In this document: positions 53,901-63,524 of the stretch, piece after piece
How the letters are laid out: every line of letters starts with the position of its first letter
Position numbering within the stretch: the stretch's first letter is position 1
Origin: Mesorhabditis belari
Lineage: Eukaryota > Nematoda > Chromadorea > Rhabditida > Rhabditidae
DNA: 64,000 bases
Direction: 5' to 3'
Assembly (NCBI GenBank): GCA_958450365.1
Contig: CAUEEP010000939.1
Location: forward strand, 434,001 to 498,000
Notes under the pieces: model-generated
The model's input: the letters and a program-made list of their open reading frames with translations, nothing else
Databases searched by the model: none
What the model was told of the DNA's origin: nothing
Translations under genes and position numbers: made by a program

Positions 53901-56900
53901 ATTTCGTATAAAACTTTGCACGCTTATAACTTTTGACAGAGTGCTCCATAGCAGAAATGGAAAATAGATTCAGAATCAGCGCAAAATTCTACGTCGGCCA
54001 GTATATGGGTCGTGCCATTTGCCTGCTTTTACTGCTGCTTTTACAAAAAGTTGTGCCAAAACTTTTGAGAAAACTTTCAAAAGCTTTCAAGCTTTCAAAA
54101 CGCACCATTTTTCGTCTCATTTTTCCATTCATAGTTGAACTCATCGTATCCTTTTGACATCGTGCTTTGACAAAGATCAGCGAAACTCTCCATCTGAATT
54201 GTGTGTGGAAGTAAAAACGAAACTCTCCATCAATTTCAGTGCACCAGAAAGCGTGTGCTTCTAAATTCACCTCTTCATCGGTGACAAAAAGTGCTCTTGG
54301 GTAGACGTCTTTGCCAAACATTACTTCAAGATTAGCTTTGGGTAAAACATCGGAAACTTCCTGAAATTCTCAAATTCTCAAAATCTCAAAGCTGAATGTT
54401 TTTAGCATTTTTTAAGTGCCAACTTCTGCCAAACCTCAGTTCTAATGGCTGTGATTCCATCAATCGAGAAGCTTTCCCCTTCTTTTTTGATCACCGACGT
54501 CGAAGCGAGCGCTGTTTCTTTCATTTCGACCATTGTTTCCTTAAATTTTTAGTCTTTTAGATACTTTCAAGTCTTTTCCCGACTTTCAAAGGTTTTTGAA
54601 AGTCTTTGAAAGCCTTTGAAAGTCTTTTAAAGCCTTCGAAAGGCTTTGCAAGCCTTTGAAAGTCTTTGAAAGCCTTTGCAAGCCTGCTGAAAATATACAC
54701 TGCTTTAACTGTTGAGAATTTCATCGTTGTTAACTTTTTGTTTTTGTTTATAAATTTAAAATTGATTTTTGATTTATAAAAGAGAAATAACTTAAAAAGA
54801 CAATGAAGACTGAAAAGCAAAAGTCCTGCGTGGCGGGGATCGAACCCCAGCCTTCGCCCTTGGTTGTTCGCCTTGTAACGTAGCAACTTGCCACTCTGCC
54901 ATCGAGTGACCTGTGAAGACAGCTTAACTTCGCATGATGAAGACCTCCAAAAAGCTGGCCTCCAAAAGAGCTGACCCCCAAAAGCCTAAGGCCCCAAAAA
55001 AATTGAGCTGGGGGCTTCATGATGCGAAATTAACCTGGCTTTGCAGGTTGCTCGGTGGCGCAGTGGTAAGTTGCTACCCTACGAGGCGAAAAACCGAGGG
55101 CGAAGGCGAGGGTTCGATCCCGGCACTCGAATTTTCTTTTCAAAAAAGTCAATGAAGACTTTAGTTCAATCTTCATTGACTTTTTTCAATCTTCATTGAC
55201 TTTCTTCTTCTCCTTTGTTCCTTGCCATTGCAAAGGATTAGGCAGAAAATAATGAGAGGTTCAGGTCAAATTGACTTCAAATTAGGGTCAAATTGAGTAG
55301 AATGAAGCAGTTAAAGTTCAAAAAAATCCATAATGATCCTTGTTAGAATGACAATATTATTATATTGCATTGACTAACATCTTGCACTTGTCGTTTCTCC
55401 ATTTGGTCCATCGTTTTAAGCTTCTTCGTGTCACCGAAAGTTTGCGAGAGTGAGATGCGTTTTGTTGCCTTTTTCTCGAGCTCTTGATCCTCGAATACGT
55501 GAGAGGAGCGGCTGGAATTAGTTTTTTGGACTTTAGTTTTGGACTTTAGTTTTAAACTTTGTTTTTGAATAGCTACAAGTTTGATATCTTTATTGTACCG
55601 TTTCGCAGCACGAGCCTCGATCGCTTCGACGGGTTGTGCAGCGACATTGTAGAGATCGGCTGGTTGAAATTGAACCTGTGATCAATTTTAACATTTACTC
55701 TCAGCCAACCCATTTCCTAAACTACACCTTTTACAGTAAAGCTACGTCCAACCGCTAGTTCTCAGCCCAATTTTGACTTCATTGACTGAGCCTTCTGATT
55801 CCTCAACGAATAAACCCAAAATTGGGCTGATCGATTCTACAGGATGGTTCAGAATTATGGCGACAACTTTTTAGGAGAACAGTTTTTTCCAAAAAAACTT
55901 TCCATCACAAGTACCACGTATTAAATAGTATTCGAAAGCGGAAAATCTCAGTTAGAATCCTATTTACGTGCAATTTAAAGGGACTGACGCGAAAGCGGCG
56001 CGGCGCGCTTTCTAAAGGGTGGATACGCTACCGTATCCCGCACAAAATCTCCCCTTTTGCCATTCTTTTCATTTTTCGGCATTCGATACCGATTTCGGCA
56101 ACATTCACAATTCCGATGGAATCATGAATGTTGTCCGGCTTCTATGCCGAGTCTCGCTAATTTTTTTCTCCCTTCGTAAAATTTATTATGTTCTTGTAGC
56201 GCGCTTTTAAAGTACCCCTTTCCCCTCGTTCGTTCCCTCCTTTATATTGTTCTGCCTTGTTTTGTTCTGCTTTGTTTCTTGTTTAAATCTCTAAAATGGT
56301 TTTGTTTTGTTTCCCTCGGCTCCCTTCTACTCCATTGTCTTCGAAGCTTTTTGTTCGTGCCGTATAAACTTAGCTTAATCAATTCTCTTTCAAATAAAAC
56401 ACATAAAATCTACCAAATCAAATTGCCGCGATCTTCTTGGTATTCTTCTTGACATTCTTCTTGACATTCTTCTTGACATTCTTCTTCTTCTTAGCATTCT
56501 TCTTCTTAGCATTCTTCTTCTTAGCATTCTTCTTCTTAGCATTCTTCTTATTGACATTCTTCTTCTTGGCATTCTTCTTCTTGGGTGTCTAATTATTTTA
56601 GAAAAGGATTGGTGAGTGAAAAAGTATTTGGTAAGGTTAGATAGTTGCTAACTTCTCAGCTAAATTATCTTTGTAATTATTTTTTTTTGTAAAAACACAG
56701 TTTTAAGTCATAAAAGGCCGTTGGAATGCACCCAAGTTGCATGAAATTCAGAATGATTCAGCAAGAATGGTGGTTAGAAATACCAAAAGTCATTGCGTGC
56801 CAACGGAAGCGCGACTCTCATCTTTTAGAGCCTAGATAAAAGTTTTGATATAGGCTCTAAAGCTTCGATACTTCGATCGACTAAATATTGAGCACTGCTG

Positions 56901-58182
56901 CAGGAAACTCTAGTCAGTCTAGTCTAGTCAAGACTAGATCAGACATCTAGACTAGTCAGAATTTAGCTGAGCTCAGAATCTCTGAAAAATCAGAGATTGG
57001 TTTGATTTTGGCTGAGCTAGACTCAGTGGAAGTGAGTCCAGGTAATTATGCCAGTATAATACGTGACACTTGTGACGGGAAGTTTTTTTGGAAAAAATGT
57101 CCTTCTAAAAAGTTGTCGCCAAGTGAACTGACTGTTTGATTACGGTAGCTTTAGATGTTTTATTTTTCTTTTCTTACCTCACCAGTCCCCTTATGCACCA
57201 TTGCAATCACATAGTCGTACTCGTCGTCGATTTCTTTTTGTCCAATCATTCTTGCTCGATCGTTGCTCTAGAAGTGTACGTTGTGTATCTGTAAACACAC
57301 CCCTTCTGGTGCACTGAAGTCCTCATTTTTCTAGCGCAATCAAGTCGTTTTTACAAGAAAAATGAGGAATTGAATGCGCCAGAAAGGACCAGGAGCGAAC
57401 ACAGAGTTTAAGAACAGAGTCCAAAGTACACAGAGTCCAAAGACAGAGTCCAAAGAACACAGAGTCCAAAGAATATCAGAGTCCAAAGAACAGTCCAAAG
57501 AGCAGAGTCCAAAGAACAGAGTCCAATGTACATCAGAGTCCAAAGAACATCAGAGTCCAAAGAACAGAGTCCAAAGTACATCAGAGTCCAAAGAATATCA
57601 GAGTCCAAAGAACAGAGTCCAAAGAGCAGAGTCCAAAGAACAGAGTCCAATGTACATCAGAGTCCAAAGAATATCAGAGTCCAAAGAACAGAGTCCAAAG
57701 AGCAGAGTCCAAAGAACAGAGTCCAATGTACATCAGAGTCCAAAGAATATCAGAGTCCAAAGAACATAGTCCAAAGAGCAGAGTCCAAAGAACATCAGAG
57801 TCCAAAGAACATCAGAGTCCAAAGAACACAGTCCAAAGAACAGAGTCCAAAGTACCAGAGTCCAAAGTACATCAGAGTCCAAAGAACAGAGTCCAAAGTA
57901 CATCAGAGTCCAAAGAACAGAGTCCAAAGAACACAGAGTTCAAAGAATATCAGAGTCCAAAGAATGAGACTTACCATATTTTCAAGAATGATTTCCTCAT
58001 CACCAAGTAATTGCGAGATTTGGATCTAAAAATTTGGGGTTAAAAAAGAAAATCGAAGTCATTGAATCAAATCAAATCAAAATCAAAGACAAACATTTCG
58101 ATAATCGTTGACAATAGTGTGCTGCATTTGGCAAACAATCGACCGTGGCTGCGGCTCGTTTTTTGCGCTTTTTCGACGCATC
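50921..58182 (-). CDS. POLR1E: RNA polymerase I subunit A49 (POLR1E/PAF53 orthologue), 12 exons
   Basis: Exons: 58182-58095, 58025-57975, 57267-57178, 55675-55379, 54539-54435, 54360-54271, 54193-54106, 52820-52720, 52636-52543, 51801-51697, 51481-51349, 50993-50921. With the ATG at 58181 all phases agree, giving 437 aa, close to the family length. YDYVIAMVHKGTGEVQFQPA, ADLYNVAAQP and SQTFGDTKKLKTMDQMEKRQ match the dimerisation/linker region of A49. DVYPRALFVTDEEMESF, CAAMLYLIK, NGPFPMIILETIQDKYF and the DNA-binding tandem winged-helix part follow. It ends in basic PRARRKRK like vertebrate PAF53. A49 works with A34.5 in Pol I initiation and elongation in the nucleolus. Introns carry a TIR element, a tRNA-like foldback, a mariner relic, a palindrome and minisatellites. 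The first exon is the least certain. Confidence 0.88.
51834..52504. mobile_element. Near-perfect 660-bp palindrome (foldback/MITE) in A49 intron
   Basis: Arms 51834-52088 and 52248-52504 are inverted copies of about 255 bp (for example AGCCGCTAACGAATGAGGGT and its complement), separated by about 160 bp. The arm ends GCCGCTTACGAAATTCAGCC lie next to ATATA on both sides. It encodes nothing. The very low divergence between arms implies a recent insertion or gene conversion. Confidence 0.92.
52862..53365 (+). pseudogene. Mariner M5 (irritans-type) transposase fragment in A49 intron
   Basis: A plus-strand frame reads VWWSAAGLIHHSFLNPGET, then ITARKYCQQIDEMHQKL and, after a frameshift near 53220, ILLHDNARPHV (second catalytic Asp) and YSPDLSPTDYPF (third). 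The first catalytic block and N-terminus are missing. Just upstream lie GGCTTGTCTAT and GTTATGGTGACT repeats (52974-53065). It lies antisense to A49. Confidence 0.9.
53400..54060. other. A49 intron remainder with a CCGTCCGTTCGTCTGTCTG element
   Basis: 53835-53890 contains GTCCGTCCGTTCGTCTGTCT followed by GTACGCGCGAGTTC and a small hairpin CGGCTCCCCGTGAGCCG. TGCTTTTACAAAAA-TTGTGCCA occurs twice (53790 and 54035). The related GACAGACAGACAG array at 60.35 kb may be another member. Confidence 0.5.
54578..54690. repeat. GAAAGCCTTTGAAAGTCTTT repeat in A49 intron
   Basis: Words of AAAGCCTTTGAAAG and AAAGTCTTTGAAAG repeat about eight times. The same family fills 58790-59375 near NF-YC. Confidence 0.93.
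54823..54912 (-). tRNA. tRNA-like sequence E (foldback left arm)
   Basis: On the minus strand: box A GATGGCAGAGTGGCAAG, box B GGGGTTCGATCCCC, and between them a long region GGCGAA..AACC.AGGGCGAAGG shared with sequence F. The anticodon loop is not canonical. It lies inverted to F with a palindromic spacer. Confidence 0.5.
54920..55032. repeat. Inverted spacer between tRNA-like E and F
   Basis: CTTAACTTCGCATGATGAAG and CTTCATGATGCGAAATTAA are inverted repeats. The whole 54823-55130 region can fold into one hairpin with the tRNA-like sequences as stem ends. Confidence 0.75.
55047..55130 (+). tRNA. tRNA-like sequence F (foldback right arm)
   Basis: Box A GGTGGCGCAGTGGTAAG and box B GGGTTCGATCCC, with AGTTGCTACCCTACGAGGCG and AACCGAGGGCGAAGGC shared with E. 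It is followed by TTTTCTTTTC, a possible Pol III terminator tract on this strand. Confidence 0.5.
55845..57122. mobile_element. TIR DNA element in A49 intron, carrying repeat D
   Basis: 55861-55926 (GGCGACAACTTTTTAGGAGA ... CACAAGTACCACGTATTA) and 57057-57120 are inverted copies of about 65 bp. The left outer end is TACAGGATGGTTCAGAATTA; the right outer end has diverged. The interior holds dispersed repeat D copy 2 (55945-56650) and no transposase that I can recognise. A Tc1-like non-autonomous element is the best guess. Confidence 0.75.
55945..56650. repeat. Dispersed repeat D, copy 2
   Basis: Matches 28640-29190 over most of its length. The minus strand of the TTCTTCTTAGCATTCTTCTT stretch (56425-56585) reads as Lys-rich KKNAKKNVKK, which is a microsatellite effect. 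The GGATACGCTACCGTATCCCG motif is a perfect short inverted repeat. Confidence 0.88.
57410..57962. repeat. CAGAGTCCAAAGAA minisatellite in A49 intron
   Basis: AGAGTCCAAAGAACAG, AGAGTCCAAAGAATATC and AGAGTCCAAAGTACATC variants are repeated about 35 times. Frames on both strands stay open by periodicity only. The array stops within a few bases of the exon 2 donor at 57975. Confidence 0.96.
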
Positions 58183-58190
58183 CTGAAAAT
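58183..58190 (-). promoter_or_regulatory. Splice or trans-splice acceptor shared by NF-YC and A49 models
   Basis: ATTTTCAG on the minus strand is followed by GATGCG. In the phase of the NF-YC tail it gives DASKKRKKR. One base later it gives the start codon of the A49 model. An ATG one base after an acceptor is typical of spliced-leader sites. Confidence 0.5.
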
Positions 58191-58789
58191 TTCTATATTA
58201 TCAAAAGTTATCTGATATAAATATCCAATATTTTTACAGTAATATTATAATATAAGTTTGTTAGCTTTAATTAGCTTTAATAGCTTTAATATTAGCTTTA
58301 AATCTTTTAAATTCAAGTTTTCTAACTTTGTAAATGCAAAAAGTTTTCAATTTCTCCAAGAAAACCCTCGTTTGCTTTAAGCAAATCGAAAAAATCCGAA
58401 AAAATCTCTTTATCAGATAAATATTTATTTACAGATATGCAGATTTCAAATAAAAAACAGATAAAGATCTTTAGTTGAAGCCATTAGTTGGAACCATGAT
58501 CAAATGGGAAGAGTTCGAGTCCTGGAAAGAGTTTTGGCTTTAGATAATGTTAGTTATTGCCGTAAACATTCTAATAGAAGAGTCGGCTCTTTATTTTTCT
58601 TTCTCTTTTATTTCTCAATATTCCTCTAAAATTCTTTTTCGTGCCCTAACAGTATACCCAACTTTTCAAGAGCTCAAAATTGGTGTTTTTGTTGCTTTTT
58701 CAGCCGATTTTCATTAATTAAGCTTTTTCATTAAGCTTTTTTAGTCTAAGAATATTATTGCCTTTGAAACTATTGCCTAAAAAGCCTTT

Positions 58790-59375
58790 TAAAGACTTTC
58801 AAAGGCTTTCGAAGGTTTTAAAAGACTTTCAAAGTCTTCGAAAGCCTTTGAAAGCCTTTTAAGGACTTCGAAGCCTTTGAAAGTCTTTGAAAGCCTTTGA
58901 AAGTCTTTTAAAGTCTTTTAAAGCCTTCGAAAGGCTTTTAAAGGCTTTCAAAGACTTTCAAAGGCTTTCGAAGGTTTTAAAAGACTTTCAAAGTCTTCGA
59001 AAGCCTTTGAAAGCCTTTTAAAGGCTTTTAAAGTCTTTTAAAGCCCTTTAAAGCCTTTGAAAGCCTTTTAAAGCCTTTGCAAGTCTTTTAAAGCCTTTGC
59101 AAGTCTTTGAAAGCCTTTGAAAGTCTTTGAAAGTCTTTGAAAGGCTTTCGAAGGTTTTAAAAGGCTTTTAAAGTCTTTTAAAGCCCTTTAAAGCCTTTTA
59201 AAGCCTTTGAAAGTCTTTGAAAGCCTTTTAAAGTCTTTGAAAGCCTTTGAAAGTCTTTGAAAGCCTTTTAAAGCCTTTTAAAGTCTTTTAAAGCCCTTTA
59301 AAGCCTTTTAAAGCCTTTTAAAGTCTTTGAAAGCCTTTGAAAGTCTTTGAAACCATTTTAAACCCTTTGAAAGCC
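58790..59375. repeat. AAAGCCTTTGAAAGTCTTT satellite
   Basis: Irregular AAAG-(CC/TC)-TTT-(G/T/C) words over about 585 bp, in an intron or spacer between NF-YC and A49. Confidence 0.95.
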
Positions 59376-59581
59376 TTTCAAATTGTTTAAAAATTTTTAA
59401 AAGATTGAAAGAAAAGAAAAACGAAAAAGAAAAAGCGTTATCTCAGGTTTGAAAAATCAGAAAAATCAAAAATTTCATCTAAAAGAGCTCTTCAATAAGA
59501 ATAAATACGGTATTATGATTTCCTGGAGAAATTTGGAGCTATAAAAGTCTTTGAAAGCCTTAAATATTTAGATACAGTAAC

Positions 59582-62500
59582 CTAACTCACTCGTAACAAA
59601 TTCTCATCTTGACCCAGTGAGTTACTGATCACCAAACGGCCATCCTCAGTTGTGCCGAGTTGAACGGGTTGACTGATCTCGGTGGCGGTTACGAATTGAC
59701 CGTTCTCTAATCGCAGCATCTGAAAATTGATCTTTGAGCTCAAATCTGTAAACACACCCTTTCTGGTGCAGTGAATCCTTTATTTTACTTGAAATGAGAA
59801 GTTGTTTCTGAGAGAAACTGAGTGCACCAGATGAAATGTACAAAAATTGAGAGATTTTAATCTTTGGAACAATTCTGCTTATTGAAAAACTCAATTTTTC
59901 TCAGAACACCAAATAGCTTGGTACTTTTAGCAAAAATCCTTGCAAAAATGGCGCCAAAATCACGAGAGCCGCCTTATATACGACACCTTTTAAAGATATT
60001 CAGTCATTTAACTGATTTGTTAGCAAATTCTCTTTCAAATGTAAAGATATTCTATTTAATCGACGTGTAAAAAGGATTACTCGTAGCTATTCGGCCAAAA
60101 AGGTGGATTATTATTATCAGCAGAAAACGCTTTGTTCGTGTTTTTCCGCTGGGAAGGCGGGGAACCCATTCAAATGACTGAAAATACCGTATTCCATGTT
60201 AAGCCCGCCTCATTTTTAAAAATGGACCTAAAAATGAGATTCCCCATAGCCGAAAACCCCTGGGAGCAAAATATCGCAAAATAACGCTGGATACTTTGCC
60301 TTTTAACCGATAGAGCAAACGTAATTATGGAGCGTCGCGTTTGCGCACAGACGGACAGACAGACAGACGAGAAGGATTACTGTAGACAGACAGACAGACA
60401 GACGAGAAGGATTACTGTAGACAGACAGACAAACAGACAGACGAGAAGAATTACTGTAGACAGACAGACAGACAGACGAGAAGAATTACTGTAGACAGAC
60501 AGACAGACAGACGAGAAGGATTACTGTAGACAGACAGACAGACAGACGAGAAGGATTACTGTAGACAGACAGACAGACAGACGAGAAGAATTACTGTAGA
60601 CAGACAGACAGACAGACGAGAAGAATTACTGTAGACAGACAGATAGACAGATGAGAAGGATTACTGTAGACAGACAGACAGACAGACAGACGAGAAGGAT
60701 TACTGTAGACAGACAGACCGAGCGATATTATTGTTATTATTATTATTATTATTTGGTCCCGGTCGACGCTAAGCTATATATAGCACTCTATATAACGGAG
60801 AAATTTTTTGGCCCCTTGCATTCCGTTATGGAGAGAGTTGACTGTATTATTATTACCAATTGTTGTCCTTCATTGCCCTCAGGGATCAGGTATTGAACGT
60901 TATCCAATCCAAATTGTCCACCACCAGCCACAGCCACCATTTGAGTCGCTTGCATTGATTCGGCCGCGTTTTGAGATGACTAAAGGAAATCGAATAGTTA
61001 GATTTGCACTTATTCAAGCACAAAATACAGTGTTCAGTATTTACGGCGACTTCTTTTTGGTATAAAGGTGGTGGGAATAAAACCAACGCTCACATATCTT
61101 TTCAAAAATAAAAAGATTGCAAGCCTCAGCCAATAAGTGTTGGCAACTGTTCGAAAGACCTGATCGATCGATTGATTCGATTGATTCGATTGATTCGATT
61201 GATTCGATTGATTATTGGGGACTTGGATGACTTTTAATTTGAAAGAATGTTAAAGAAGGATTTGAAAGAAGTTGAAAGTTGAAAGATTTAAGTTTTAATT
61301 GATTTAAGTTTTGTATTGGCGCTTAGGAGCTACCAAAAAGAAGCGCTCAATATTTCGTCTGTTCAAATTTGTTAAATCAACTTCGTCAACTACTCAAATT
61401 GCAGCATCAAGATCAAGGTTACCCAGGAAACACATACAACACATTCAAGGGCTTGTAAAATGAGTTGTATATCTCCAATCGGGAAACTTTTAAGAAGCAA
61501 ATGTAGCCAAGATTAAAAGCTTCAATATTTATACAACACTTTGCACATTAGGATTGAACTTGACGCTTGGGAGCTACCAAAAAGAAACCGTTGTAAAGAC
61601 TGAGCGTACAGTTGCGTACAGTAAAGCGTACAGTCGAACTTCGATACGAATCGCTTGGGAACGTAAACTTCGATATAAAGAACCCAAAACGTGCCTCAAA
61701 TTTTCTGCTTAGCTGCCCTGGACGGCCACTGATTACATTTGGCTGGGGCAACTACGCAGAAATTTTGGGTACGTTTTAAACTTTCAAATAATTAATTAAA
61801 ATCGTTGTATCGAGGTTTGTTATATCGAAATTCGACTGTATATTTATTTTCAAACAAACCCAATTATTCGGCACCGATGTTTTCTTGATCTCCTCTCGTG
61901 GCACGATATCGATCAAGAAGTCAAAGTGATCATTTCTTGAGCAAGCCGCTGTGATATCATTCTAGAATTCACTTGGACGAAATTTTCCTTTAAATTTCGA
62001 ACTTTTTGCAAAGTTTTCCTTCGTTGCTCTTCCGTATTTGCCCAGGCTTTCAATGTGATTTCTTCGATGAAAAGCTCGGCAGCTTTTGAGAGAAAAAGGG
62101 GCGCATCTTGGGCGATCATCTGAAAAATAAATCTGAAAAAAAAGTGGATAGATTTGGTAGAAATAGAGACAAGAATACGGTAGAAAGAGAAAATTTGGCG
62201 TGTTTTAGAAACCACATTCGTTAATCAGTTCTATAAATCGGTTTCTTACTTGTCCCTCCATCTCGAAATCAATCTTCATGATCTTTTTTACGCGCGCCAT
62301 TGGCAATTCGCATTTACTGCTCGCCTCTGTGTAAAAGCTCTGAAAATTGAAGAATGTTTTATTTACTTTGTAGATTCTAGCATAACTTGTACGGTGTACG
62401 ATTGTACGATTGTACGATTGTACGATTGTACGATTGTACGATTGTACGATTGTACGATTGTACGATTGGACGATTGTACGATTGTACGATTGTACGATTG

Positions 62501-62824
62501 TACGATTGTACGATTGTACGATTGTACGGTGTACGATTGTACGATTGTACGGTGTACGATTGTACGGTGTACGATTGTACGGTGTACGATTGTACGATTG
62601 TACGGTGAATCACATAGCTCCAAAGTTATCAGGTCAGGTCAGACAATGCTGGGTCAAGGAGTCAGTTGTTTGAACTGGTTCAATCCTTGACCCAAAAGTC
62701 TGGATTCAAGATCTGGTTTATTCTGCTAGTGCTTACGAGTGCTAGAGTTCGATTGAAACTTCTCTGTATAAATCTACTCACCCCCTTCTCTTCCTTGAAC
62801 ACTTTCTTCTTTTCATCCCAGAAT
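59582..62824 (-). CDS. NFYC: NF-YC, histone-fold subunit of the CCAAT-binding factor NF-Y (5' end missing)
   Basis: Exons: 62824-62782 (FWDEKKKVFKEEKG), 62339-62250, 62119-62003, 61961-61860, 60979-60857, 59719-59591, all phase-consistent. ELPMARVKKIMKIDFEMEGQ, MIAQDAPLFLSKAAELFIEE, ITLKAWANTEEQRRKTLQK, NDITA and HFDFLIDIVPREE follow NF-YC from the alpha-1 helix to the alpha-C helix almost motif by motif. The later exons encode a Gln/Gly-rich tail (ATQMVAVAGGGQFGLDNVQY). NF-YC pairs with NF-YB and then NF-YA to bind CCAAT in the nucleus. The 3' end is open: reading through the last donor gives a stop at 59582, while splicing to 58182 adds 36 codons with KKRKKR and a stop at 58072. The initiating exon (N-terminal of FW) was not identified. 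Confidence 0.93.
59720..60350. other. NF-YC intron, unremarkable part
   Basis: AT-rich. A short GTAAACACACCC(T/C)TTCTGGTGCA motif (59748-59770) recurs at 57292-57313. Confidence 0.4.
60350..60718. repeat. GACAGACAGACGAGAAGGATTACTGTA minisatellite, NF-YC intron
   Basis: About ten units of 30-38 bp, each with three to five GACA words followed by GACGAGAAG(G/A)ATTACTGTA. It is followed by a (TTA)n run at 60726-60752. Confidence 0.96.
61150..61216. repeat. TCGATTGATTCGATTGAT repeat, NF-YC intron
   Basis: Simple GATTC/GATTGATT repeat of about 60 bp. The remaining intron (61217-61859) contains a duplicated GAGCTACCAAAAAGAA (61327 and 61569) and no exon. Confidence 0.9.
62390..62612. repeat. (GTACGATT)n microsatellite, NF-YC intron
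   Basis: About 25 copies of GTACGATT, interrupted by GTACGGT variants. It begins about 50 bp upstream of the exon encoding ELPMARVKKIMK, close to its acceptor. Confidence 0.97.
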
Positions 62825-63200
62825 CTAAATTTAGATTTGTTCAATGGCACTGTGCTTTTAGACTTACTTATCAGTGCTAAATAGAAAGCTGCTTTACTGC
62901 ATACAAGTTGCTTTACTTCTACCGTAATCCATTTCCTAATCTGCACTGTGAGCCTAAGTCTAACTAGGGAACTAATGTTAAACTAATGTCTAACTAATGT
63001 TGTCAAGTCAAGCTCGAGTTTTCACATGAGCCCCGGGCCATCTGGTAGTTCATCGAGGACTCTGAATGTGCTGTTAGTTTTTCTGGAACGTTTCTGTAAC
63101 GCAAGATATTTGCATTCTATGGACATGGAAAACGGCCTTTTTAGGCTGATTTACAAGCTTTTACAGCTTTACAAGCGCAAGCTTACAAGCTTCTCATCCC
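62825..63200. other. NF-YC 5' region, start not identified
   Basis: A first exon ending in phase 2 is expected here or beyond. The only good donor near is AA|GTAAGT at about 62868 (-), which would extend the protein by TDK, but no start codon is convincingly linked to it. Confidence 0.4.
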
Positions 63201-63205
63201 TAACT

Positions 63206-63300
63206 ATGCTCTGATGGCCTAGTGGTTAGTTAGGCGTTAGGTTAGGTTAGTGTGGCTGCGTTTGAAACTTTTTCCCTTTGTTTCGAATCCCTTCACTACC
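63206..63300 (+). tRNA. tRNA-like sequence G (degenerate)
   Basis: Box A GATGGCCTAGTGGTTAGTTA and box B GTTTCGAATCCC, 50 bp apart, with a GGTTAGGTTAG insertion between them. Pairing of the stems is poor. Confidence 0.45.
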
Positions 63301-63524
63301 CACTCTTTTTGCTTTTTTTGTTTAATTATCAAAAAACTATTTTTTTTATTTTAAATAAGTTTATTACAACGACTAACTGCTTATTAAAAGAGTAAATAAA
63401 AGTAAAAGAGTAAATAAAAAACCACCTTTTCAAAGCTTGCGTATGAAAGATTTTGTAAAATCCTAAAAAATATCTTCATGTATATAGAGTTTTTCTGTTG
63501 CAAAAAGCAAAATATAACTTTTCT
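63301..63524. other. AT-rich, nothing recognised
   Basis: A/T-rich with an AGTAAATAAAAGTAAAAG duplication. Confidence 0.35.

Noticed and set aside
56390..56600. Arg/Lys-rich ORF resembling a histone tail
   Set aside because: It is a TTCTTCTTAGCA microsatellite inside repeat D; the other copy lacks most of it.
57374..58029. Long frames rich in ESKEQSPK on plus and LWTLFFGLCSLDS on minus
   Set aside because: They come from the CAGAGTCCAAAGAA array within an A49 intron.
60350..60718. Regularly spaced repeats that could suggest a CRISPR array
   Set aside because: The units are in tandem, the supposed spacers are identical GACA words, and the locus is an intron of a eukaryotic gene.
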